From an uncultured Clostridia bacterium (GTDB lineage: Bacteria; Bacillota; Clostridia; Oscillospirales; Oscillospiraceae), in assembly GCA_947167725.1 (NCBI GenBank), contig CAMVJF010000091.1:1-6901 (forward strand): a stretch of DNA of 6,901 nt. Direction: 5' to 3'. The notes under the pieces were generated by a model. The model searched no databases and was not told the DNA's origin. It was given only the letters and a program-made list of their open reading frames with translations. Both the position numbers and the translations under genes were made by a program. The first letter of the stretch is position 1, and every line of letters begins with the position of its first letter. Below are positions 1 through 5,232 of this stretch, piece by piece.

Positions 1-374
1 ATCGGGTTATCCACGCCGTTGGCGGCAAATTCGCCCTTGATCTTTTCCTTCGCGCCGCCCGTGCCGTTGCCGGCCGGGTCGCCGCCCTGGATCATAAAGC
101 CGTCCATGATGCGGTGAAAGGTCAGACCGTCGTAAAAGCCGCTCTGCGCGAGGGCGCAGAAGTTCTCGACCGTGATCGGCGCGGCGTCGGCGTCGAGCTC
201 GAGCTTGATCGTGCCGTAGTCCTTTACGGTGATCTCGACGTGCCGCGTCCCGGCGGACGCGGCGGGAGCGGCCGTGCTTTCCGCGGCGGGGGCGGGAGCC
301 TCGGCCTTCCGGCCGCAGGCACAGCAGACGAGCAGCAGCAGGGCTGCCGTCAGCAGACACAGCGTTTTTTTCAT
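1..374 (-). CDS. Cyclophilin-type peptidyl-prolyl cis-trans isomerase, putative lipoprotein (3' part missing)
   Basis: Cyclophilins catalyse cis-trans isomerisation of X-Pro bonds and assist folding; this one is probably exported and membrane-tethered. The visible 124 residues begin with a signal sequence (MKK, then a Leu-rich stretch to about residue 16) and a Cys cluster C17, C18, C20. C20 with A19 before it is the likeliest lipidation site, but no site fits the classical lipobox. An Ala/Pro-rich linker (about 22-42) leads into the cyclophilin domain from about 45. The signature FHRIMDGFMIQGGDP spans 86-100 and holds the catalytic residues R88, F93 and Q96 (human CypA R55, F60, Q63), followed by the GNGTGG loop. 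The start is set by AAGGAG seven bases before ATG. The gene lies 27 bases after the DUF218 gene with no visible promoter or terminator between, so co-transcription is likely. The C-terminal end of the domain lies beyond the left edge. Family assignment is firm; lipidation is inferred. Confidence 0.93.
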   Translation of the reverse strand, partial: MKKTLCLLTAALLLLVCCACGRKAEAPAPAAESTAAPAASAGTRHVEITVKDYGTIKLELDADAAPITVENFCALAQSGFYDGLTFHRIMDGFMIQGGDPAGNGTGGAKEKIKGEFAANGVDNP

Positions 375-401
375 TTTGTTTCTCCTTTTTCTGCGTTGAG
401 G

Positions 402-1304
402 TCACGCCCGACGGGGCGCGGGGATCCCGAGGATCTGGGCGAGCTGGCTGACGGCGATGCGCGCGTCCGCTCCGCGGAAGGCCGCGGGTGCGGGAACGTC
501 GCAGCAGTAGTTGTCGACGATCTCGATCTCATAGCCGCCGCGCATCCGCCAGAGCTCCGCGGAGGCGTGATAAAGCACCTGCCCCCAGCGCTGGTGATAG
601 GCGGAGGTCACGACGGTCATGGAGCGCACGCCGTGCGCGCGCATGATCTCGAGACTGTTGAGCGCGTTCTCGGCGGTGGTCATCGCCCGCTCGTCGATCA
701 AAATGCGCGAGGGGTCGATCCCGCGGTGACGCACGAGATAGTCCTTCATCAGCCCGGCCTCGGTGTGATGCGCGGGATTGTTCGCGCCGGTCGCGCCGCC
801 GGAGCAGATCAGCACCGTGCGGGGAAAGGCCCGGGCGGCGGCCGCCGCCGCGTCGCAGCGTGCCCTGAGCTCGTCGCGCATCTCGCCGTTTTCCAGCTCG
901 TAGCCGAGAACGACGAAGGCGTGGCTCGCCCGGTCCGGGATCGCGCTGTCGGAGAGCTCCTCGGCGCGCTCGCCGCCGCGGTAGAGCCGCAGACGGTAGC
1001 CGGGGTCGAGATAGACCCGCTTCCAATGTCCGGCGATGGAGGAGGCAAGGGCGAGATCGTCGGCGTTCACGGCCCCGATGGCGCGCAGCGTCGCGGCGAT
1101 CGCGGCCTCGTCCTCCGCCGAGGGCTGCTCACAGGCCGCGAGCAGCTCGCCGAGCAGCTCGGTGAAGTTCGCGCGGTTGGCGGCGTCGATGCGGTATTCC
1201 CGCTCGCCGCGCGGCGCGAGCGCGCACAGCGCAAGCAGCAGCACGGCGAGCAGCAGCAGGACCAGCCGCCTCACCGCGCCCTGCGAGCCGTTTTTCGTGG
1301 GCAT
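402..1304 (-). CDS. DUF218 (YdcF/SanA/ElyC-like) membrane-anchored protein
   Basis: This 300-residue protein belongs to the DUF218 family, whose members SanA and ElyC affect envelope integrity and peptidoglycan precursor metabolism in E. coli; the biochemical activity is unsettled. A short basic N-terminus (R12, R13) precedes one Leu-rich membrane segment (about 14-31), probably leaving the domain outside the membrane. An extra helical region (about 40-110) precedes the DUF218 core: AFVVLGYELENG (129-140), LICSGGATG (165-173), HTEAGLMKDYL (180-190), the acidic ILIDERAMTTAENALNS (201-217) and VTSAYHQRW (232-240). The last two are the typical conserved motifs. ATG at 1304 is chosen because tandem Shine-Dalgarno-like sites (AAAGGAGG, AAGGAG) end nine bases upstream and a promoter lies just beyond; the reading frame stays open to 1430 but overlaps that promoter. 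It heads an apparent operon with the cyclophilin. Family call is confident; function is not assigned. Confidence 0.9.
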   Translation of the reverse strand: MPTKNGSQGAVRRLVLLLLAVLLLALCALAPRGEREYRIDAANRANFTELLGELLAACEQPSAEDEAAIAATLRAIGAVNADDLALASSIAGHWKRVYLDPGYRLRLYRGGERAEELSDSAIPDRASHAFVVLGYELENGEMRDELRARCDAAAAAARAFPRTVLICSGGATGANNPAHHTEAGLMKDYLVRHRGIDPSRILIDERAMTTAENALNSLEIMRAHGVRSMTVVTSAYHQRWGQVLYHASAELWRMRGGYEIEIVDNYCCDVPAPAAFRGADARIAVSQLAQILGIPAPRRA

Positions 1305-1330
1305 GGCATCACGCTCCTTCCTCCTTTGCA

Positions 1331-1359
1331 AGTATACTCTCATTTTGCCGGCCGCGCAA
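1331..1359 (-). promoter_or_regulatory. Sigma-70-like promoter for the DUF218-cyclophilin operon
   Basis: On the minus strand, TTGCGC (1359-1354) and TATACT (1336-1331) are separated by 17 bp. Transcription would begin near 1324, leaving a leader of about 20 bases that still includes the proximal AAGGAG (1319-1314). The -10 lies in a perfect AGTATACT palindrome (1331-1338). This is prediction from consensus only. Confidence 0.65.
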
Positions 1360-1371
1360 GCGCCCGCCCTC

Positions 1372-1400
1372 TTGCTTTTTTCGCCGCGAGTGGATATACT
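1372..1400 (+). promoter_or_regulatory. Sigma-70-like promoter for the CLC gene
   Basis: TTGCTT (1372-1377) and TATACT (1395-1400) are separated by exactly 17 bp. The start of transcription would be near 1407, giving a leader of about 50 bases before the ATG at 1459. Its -35 lies only 12 bp from the divergent -35, and the two form a dyad, GCAAG-N10-CTTGC (1356-1375). Assignment rests on consensus match and position. Confidence 0.68.
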
Positions 1401-1429
1401 GTTCTGCGTTTGATGCGCCGGACGGAGCA

Positions 1430-1443
1430 CGCGCCGCGGCGCG
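1430..1443. repeat. 14-bp perfect GC palindrome in the CLC leader
   Basis: CGCGCCGCGGCGCG is its own reverse complement and ends three bases before the GAGG Shine-Dalgarno (1447-1450). In RNA it could form a five-pair stem with a CGCG loop next to the ribosome-binding site. In DNA this G+C-rich, one such palindrome in a window this size is not far from chance, so function is uncertain. Confidence 0.4.
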
Positions 1444-1458
1444 AATGAGGATTTGGCT

Positions 1459-2769
1459 ATGGAAAAGATTCTGCAGAATATCGAAAGCTATCTCAAGCAT
1501 CTGCTGCTTTATGTCAAGGCACTGGGCAAATGGCTGCTGGTGTCCTCGCTCGTGGGGCTGCTCTGCGGCCTGCTCGGCTCGGCCTTCCACATCGGCGTGG
1601 AGAAGGCGACCGAGCTGCGGGAGGCGAACGCCTGGATCGTTTACACGCTGCCCGCAGCGGGCCTGCTCGCCGTCGCCGTGTACCGACTGCTGCGCGTGGA
1701 GGGGCAGAGCACCAACAACATCCTGCGGGAGATCCAGACGGGCAAGGGCGTTTCGGCGGCGCTGATCCCGGCGATCTTCCTCACGACGATCCTCACGCAC
1801 CTCGCCGGCGGCTCGGCCGGACGCGAGGGCGCGGCGCTGCAGATGGGCGGCGGGCTCGGCTACGGCGTGGGCAGGCTGCTGCGGCTCGACGACCGCGATC
1901 TGCGCACGGCGACGATGACCGGCATGGCCGCCTTTTTCTCCGCGCTCTTCGGCACGCCGCTCGCCGCCACCATCTTCGCGATGGGCGTGGTGAGCGTGGG
2001 ACTTCTGTATCACGCGGCCTTCCTGCCCTGCTTCATCGCCTCGCTCTCGGCCTACGGCATCTCAAGGCTGCTCGGCGTCGAGCCGACGCGCTTCACGGTG
2101 ACGGCGCCGGCGCTCGACGTTCCGATGCTGCTGCGCGTAGCGGCGCTTGCCGCCGCCTGCGGCATCCTCTCGGCGATCTTCTGCGGCGTGCTGCACACGA
2201 CGGAGAACCATCTGCGCAGGTTCGTCAGGAATCCCTGGCTGCGCGCCGCGGCGGGCGGCGCGGTGCTGCTGGGGCTGACGCTGCTGCTCGGTACCGGGGA
2301 CTACAACGGCGCGGGGATGCGCGTCATCACGGCCGCCGTCGAGGAAGGACGGGCCGTGCCCACGGCCTTTTTGTGGAAGATCGTCTTTACCGCGATCACG
2401 CTCGCGGTCGGCTTCAAGGGCGGCGAGGTCGTCCCCTGCTTCTTCATCGGCGCGACCTTCGGCTGCATCGTCGGACCGCTGCTCTCGATCCCGGCGGGCT
2501 TTGCCGCGGCGGTGGGACTGGCGGCCGTGTTCTGCGGCGCGGTCAACTGCCCGATGGCCTCGATGGTGCTGGCCGTCGAGCTCTTCGGCGCGGAGGGCAT
2601 GCTTTTCTATGCGCTCGCCTGCGGGCTGAGCTATGTGCTCTCGGGCTACACCGGGCTCTATTCCAGCCAGCGCATCCTCTACGACAAGCTCAAGGCGCAG
2701 TATATCGACGTGCGCGCCAATGCTTACCGCGAGGGCGAGCAGACCGAGGCGGAGCGCCGCTTCCCCTGA
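1459..2769 (+). CDS. CLC-family anion/proton antiporter, possibly fluoride-exporting (CLC-F type)
   Basis: This 436-residue multi-spanning membrane protein has the CLC core without C-terminal CBS domains. The gating-glutamate motif is GGSAGREGAALQMGG (117-131), with E123 matching E148 of E. coli ClC-ec1; the proline usual after GREG is A125. The first anion-binding loop, GSGIP in chloride-type CLCs, appears as TNNIL (85-89), placing Asn at the central Ser position. The third motif is GFKGGEVVPCFFIGATFG (318-335) instead of the GGIFAP type. Asn or Met at the central position and a non-Pro residue after GREG are features I recall for fluoride/proton CLC-F antiporters, so fluoride export is the best inference, with chloride/proton exchange as the alternative. 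ATG at 1459 is preferred over an in-frame TTG at 1453 because GAGG lies eight bases upstream of it. It has its own promoter and ends in a hairpin shared with the convergent amidase gene. No crcB (fluoride) riboswitch is recognisable in the short leader. Confidence 0.9.
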   Translation: MEKILQNIESYLKHLLLYVKALGKWLLVSSLVGLLCGLLGSAFHIGVEKATELREANAWIVYTLPAAGLLAVAVYRLLRVEGQSTNNILREIQTGKGVSAALIPAIFLTTILTHLAGGSAGREGAALQMGGGLGYGVGRLLRLDDRDLRTATMTGMAAFFSALFGTPLAATIFAMGVVSVGLLYHAAFLPCFIASLSAYGISRLLGVEPTRFTVTAPALDVPMLLRVAALAAACGILSAIFCGVLHTTENHLRRFVRNPWLRAAAGGAVLLGLTLLLGTGDYNGAGMRVITAAVEEGRAVPTAFLWKIVFTAITLAVGFKGGEVVPCFFIGATFGCIVGPLLSIPAGFAAAVGLAAVFCGAVNCPMASMVLAVELFGAEGMLFYALACGLSYVLSGYTGLYSSQRILYDKLKAQYIDVRANAYREGEQTEAERRFP

Positions 2770-2790
2770 AGGACGGGATACGTGCGGAAA

Positions 2791-2815
2791 GCGCCCCGGA
2801 TCAGATCCGGGGCGC
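2791..2815. terminator. Hairpin between convergent CLC and CHAP genes, probable bidirectional terminator
   Basis: The 12-base arms GCGCCCCGGATC (2791-2802) and GATCCGGGGCGC (2804-2815) are perfectly complementary around a single A, so the real loop is formed from the innermost bases. AAA flanks the left side at 2788-2790, and TTT occurs at 2819-2821 on the right, so U-tracts are short in both directions. Position midway between two facing stop codons supports termination for both genes; the weak U-tracts lower confidence. Confidence 0.72.
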
Positions 2816-2829
2816 CGCTTTGTATGCGT

Positions 2830-3642
2830 TTATTCCGTCTCTTCAGGTTCTTCGCTCCGCGGCGCTCTGAAGATCTCGAGCGCGCGGGCAAAGCGCTGCT
2901 CGGGCGTTTCGGCGCTGAGCGCGGGATTCGCGGGCATTGAGCCGTATCCGAGGATGTTCGTGTTGTCCCCGGCGATGCGGCCGACCGTGACCGCGCCGTC
3001 GTCATTGCCCTGGAGATAGACGACCTCGTTCGCCTCGCTGTCGAAGGCCTTGACGATGCCGACGTGACGGGCCTCGTCGGCAAAGCCGAGGAAAATGAGA
3101 TCGCCCGGCTTCGGCTCGGCGTCATCACGCGAGGCGTACAGCGAGCGGCGCTTGAGCTGCTTGATCCATTGGCTGCAGTTGGATTCGTAGGAAAGGACGT
3201 CCTTCGGGACGCCGGCGTAATACAGGCAGAAGGAGACGAACATCGCACACCACTCGCCGTGTGGATGGCCGTACCAGGCGCCGTAGCGCGTGTAGCCCTG
3301 CAGCACGCCGCGGCTGTCGGGCCGGCGGTTGAGCTTGCTCTCGCGATAGCCGAGCTGACTCTGCGCGATCATCAGAAGGTCCCGCGCCCAGTCGCCGCTG
3401 CGCTTGTAACAGGCCGCCATGCGCTCCCAGTCGGCGCGCTTTTCGAGATCGGTCCAGACGTTCTGCGGCAGATCGCTCTTGTCTGCCCGCCAGAAAAAGA
3501 CCTTGTCGAGGCCGGTTTCCGGGACGGGCTCGGTCTCCGGACCCTCCTCGCTCTCCCCGGCCGCGAAGGCGGGAGGCAGAAGAGAAAAGACCAGCAGCAG
3601 CGCAAGCAGCAGCGAGATCGATTTGCTCGACGGACCGGCCAA
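2830..3642 (-). CDS. Secreted CHAP-domain cysteine amidase/peptidase
   Basis: CHAP domains are NlpC/P60-related cysteine amidases or peptidases that usually cut peptidoglycan cross-links or stem peptides outside the cell. With a TTG start the protein has 270 residues: n-region with K7, hydrophobic core (about 9-22) and a likely signal peptidase site AFA/A (27/28). An acidic Glu/Pro linker (about 29-44) and a helical stretch with AQSQLGYRES (93-102) precede the CHAP core. The core shows GEWCAMFVSFC (129-139) with nucleophile C132, KPGDLIFLGF (178-187), RHVGIVKAF (192-200) with H193, and YLQGNDDG (209-216), where N213 may complete the triad. The tail is Glu-rich. The ATG at 3684 in the same frame is rejected: it abuts a -10 element and would disrupt the signal peptide. 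TTG at 3642 has AGAGGTGA seven bases upstream. Its single-gene unit ends at the hairpin shared with the CLC gene. Peptidoglycan as substrate is inferred. Confidence 0.88.
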   Translation of the reverse strand: MAGPSSKSISLLLALLLVFSLLPPAFAAGESEEGPETEPVPETGLDKVFFWRADKSDLPQNVWTDLEKRADWERMAACYKRSGDWARDLLMIAQSQLGYRESKLNRRPDSRGVLQGYTRYGAWYGHPHGEWCAMFVSFCLYYAGVPKDVLSYESNCSQWIKQLKRRSLYASRDDAEPKPGDLIFLGFADEARHVGIVKAFDSEANEVVYLQGNDDGAVTVGRIAGDNTNILGYGSMPANPALSAETPEQRFARALEIFRAPRSEEPEETE

Positions 3643-3660
3643 GGAGGACTCACCTCTTTC
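3640..3660 (-). promoter_or_regulatory. Ribosome-binding site and TTG start that can fold together
   Basis: Reading down the minus strand, GAAAGAGGTGAGTCCTCCTTG contains the Shine-Dalgarno AGAGGTGA (3657-3650) and the TTG start (3642-3640). GAGG (3656-3653) can pair with CCTC (3647-3644) around a TGAGT loop. With one bulged C, AA (3658-3657) can also pair with the TT of the start codon. This would partly hide both signals; the stem is short, so any effect is tentative. Confidence 0.5.
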
Positions 3661-3684
3661 CAATGGGAACGGGTTCTGCGTCAT

Positions 3685-3713
3685 ATTTTAGAAGAAAGTG
3701 CGGAAAAAAGCAA
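3685..3713 (-). promoter_or_regulatory. Sigma-70-like promoter for the CHAP amidase gene
   Basis: Minus-strand TTGCTT (3713-3708) and TAAAAT (3690-3685) are separated by 17 bp. Predicted initiation near 3678 lies inside the otherwise open frame that begins with ATG at 3684, which supports the downstream TTG start and gives a leader of about 35 bases. Confidence 0.66.
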
Positions 3714-3742
3714 TCCCCCCGCAAAGGAAAGGCGCGCAGGGC

Positions 3743-3772
3743 TGGACGGAGGGGAACCGGCTGTGCTATGAT
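3743..3772 (+). promoter_or_regulatory. Extended -10 promoter for the MATE gene
   Basis: TATGAT (3767-3772) is preceded by TGC, making an extended -10 (TGnTATGAT). A weaker -35, TGGACG (3743-3748), lies 18 bp upstream. Initiation near 3779 would give a leader of about 27 bases containing the AGAGGGGG ribosome-binding site (3791-3798). Confidence 0.62.
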
Positions 3773-3805
3773 ACATAAAAACGAAGCGGGAGAGGGGGCG
3801 AGCAC

Positions 3806-5176
3806 ATGGACCGGGCGCAAAAGGTGAACCGGGAGCTCTTTGAAGAGATGCCCGTGCCGAAGGCCGTCATGACCATGGCCGTCCCGACGATCGTCGCCCA
3901 GCTCATCATCCTGATCTACAACATGGCCGACACCTTTTTCATCGGCCGCACGAACAATCCCTTCATGGTCGCGGGCGCCTCGCTGATCCTGCCGATTTTC
4001 AACGTCACGATCGCCGTGGCGAACATCGCGGGCGTCGGCGGCGGCACGCTGGTCGCGCGGCTGCTCGGGCGGGGCGATCCGGCCGAGGCGAAGCGCGTGG
4101 CCTCGTTCTCGATGCGTTTTTCCCTCTTCGGCGGGCTGCTCTTCTCGCTGCTGACGGCGCTGTTCATGGCGCCTCTGCTGCGCACGCTCGGCGCGAGCGA
4201 GGAGACCTTCGATTTCGCAAGGCAGTACTGCGGCTGCGTCATCGTCTGCGGCGCGGCGCCGACCGTGCTCTCTATGACGATGGGCAATCTGCTGCGAAAC
4301 GTCGGCTGCGCGAAGCAGGCGGGCTTCGGCGTGTCGCTCGGCGGGGTCGTCAACATCCTGCTCGACCCGCTGTTCATGTTCGTGATCCTGCCGCCGGGAC
4401 AGGAGATCCTCGGCGCGGGCATCGCGACGGCGCTCTCCAACTGCATCACCTGCTGCTATTTCCTGATCGTCATCCTGCGTCTGCGCAGCGAGATCGTAAC
4501 GCTCGAGCTGCGCGTCGGCATGCCGAAAAGGGAGCAGCTCGCGGCCTTCTTCGCCGTGGGTCTGCCCGCGGCGGCCGGCCCCTTCCTCTTCGATCTCGAC
4601 TACATCGTGATCGACCGGCTGATGGCCTCCTACAGCGACCGTGCGCTCGCCGCCGTCGGCATCGTGCTGAAGGTCGAGCGACTGCCGCTCAACGCGGGCG
4701 TGGGCCTCTGCCTCGGGATGACGCCCCTCGCGGCCTACAACTTCTCGTCGGGAAACCTCAAACGCATGGAGGACGTGCTGCGCTTCACGCGCCGCACCGG
4801 CATCCTGATCGCGGCGGTGAGCATCACGCTCTACGAACTCTTCGCACCGCAGCTGATCCGCCTCTTCCTCAACGACGCGGTGACGGTCGGCTTCGGCTCG
4901 CGCTTCCTTCGGATCCGGGCGATCGCGACGATCCTGATGTTCCTGTGCTTCATCTACGTCCACTTCTTCCAGGCCGTGGGCCGCGGCGACTACGCGCTGA
5001 CGCTGGCCGTGGGTCGCTGGGCGGTGTTCAACATCCCGATGCTCTTCCTCCTGAACGCGCTCTTCGGCATGTACGGCATCGTGTGGGCGCAGTTCGTGAG
5101 CGACTGCTTCGTGGCGCTCCTCTCGGCGCTGATCTACCGACGATTCCGGCGCCGGCATGCCGCCGCCCTGCGCTGA
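3806..5176 (+). CDS. MATE-family multidrug/cation antiporter, MepA-like
   Basis: MATE transporters export cationic or aromatic compounds in exchange for Na+ or H+ across the inner membrane. The 456-residue length and about 12 hydrophobic segments in two homologous halves fit the family. The N-half begins with PTIVAQLIILIYNMADTFFIG (27-47), followed by GAGVGGG-like glycine repeats (75-80) and the GRGDPAEAKR loop (88-97), then NILLDPLFMF (183-192). The C-half repeats the pattern with VGLPAAAGPFLFDLDYIVID (251-270), AAVGIVLKVERLPLNAGVG (282-300), and PLAAYNFSSGNLKRM (307-321). The order and motifs resemble the MepA branch more than NorM. The ATG has AGAGGGGG seven bases upstream. It is a single-gene unit with its own promoter and a strong terminator. 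No regulator gene is adjacent (MarR family repressors often are), and the divergent neighbour is a cell-wall amidase. Substrate cannot be inferred from sequence. Confidence 0.93.
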   Translation: MDRAQKVNRELFEEMPVPKAVMTMAVPTIVAQLIILIYNMADTFFIGRTNNPFMVAGASLILPIFNVTIAVANIAGVGGGTLVARLLGRGDPAEAKRVASFSMRFSLFGGLLFSLLTALFMAPLLRTLGASEETFDFARQYCGCVIVCGAAPTVLSMTMGNLLRNVGCAKQAGFGVSLGGVVNILLDPLFMFVILPPGQEILGAGIATALSNCITCCYFLIVILRLRSEIVTLELRVGMPKREQLAAFFAVGLPAAAGPFLFDLDYIVIDRLMASYSDRALAAVGIVLKVERLPLNAGVGLCLGMTPLAAYNFSSGNLKRMEDVLRFTRRTGILIAAVSITLYELFAPQLIRLFLNDAVTVGFGSRFLRIRAIATILMFLCFIYVHFFQAVGRGDYALTLAVGRWAVFNIPMLFLLNALFGMYGIVWAQFVSDCFVALLSALIYRRFRRRHAAALR

Positions 5177-5185
5177 ACGACCGAA

Positions 5186-5219
5186 AAGAAAAGCCCGGAG
5201 ACGCCTCCGGGCTTTTCTT
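5186..5219. terminator. Bidirectional intrinsic terminator between MATE and pfkA
   Basis: Perfect 15-base arms AAGAAAAGCCCGGAG (5186-5200) and CTCCGGGCTTTTCTT (5205-5219) flank an ACGC loop. A GC-rich core with TTTTCTT on the right and its mirror AAGAAAA on the left gives a U-tract in both directions. It begins 10 bases after the MATE stop and ends 14 bases from the pfkA stop at 5233, so it serves both convergent genes. Confidence 0.92.
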
Positions 5220-5232
5220 CGTGTGCGGTTCT

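Noticed and set aside
114..1448. Long plus-strand open frame (444 codons) antisense to the cyclophilin and DUF218 genes
   Set aside because: It has Arg/Gly/Ala-rich low-complexity composition, no family motif and no ribosome-binding site; it exists because high G+C DNA has few stop codons.
1407..1458. Fluoride (crcB) riboswitch upstream of the CLC gene
   Set aside because: The leader is short and lacks the conserved crcB sequence blocks; only a GC palindrome is seen.
1530..2870. Long plus-strand frame inside and past the CLC gene
   Set aside because: Arg-rich shadow of the CLC reading frame, which itself has full family motifs, promoter and Shine-Dalgarno.
3643..3684. ATG at 3684 as the start of the CHAP gene
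   Set aside because: It directly follows a -10 element, has no Shine-Dalgarno, and would put 14 polar residues including Glu and Arg before the signal peptide.
3714..3742. Possible operator between the CHAP and MATE promoters
   Set aside because: The stretch is purine-rich with a C-run at its edge, but I found no inverted or direct repeat convincing enough to report.
3650..5158. 502-codon minus-strand frame antisense to the MATE gene
   Set aside because: Composition is dominated by Arg, His, Glu, Asp and Ala, typical of the complement of a codon-biased membrane protein gene; no motifs, and its end overlaps the CHAP gene promoter.
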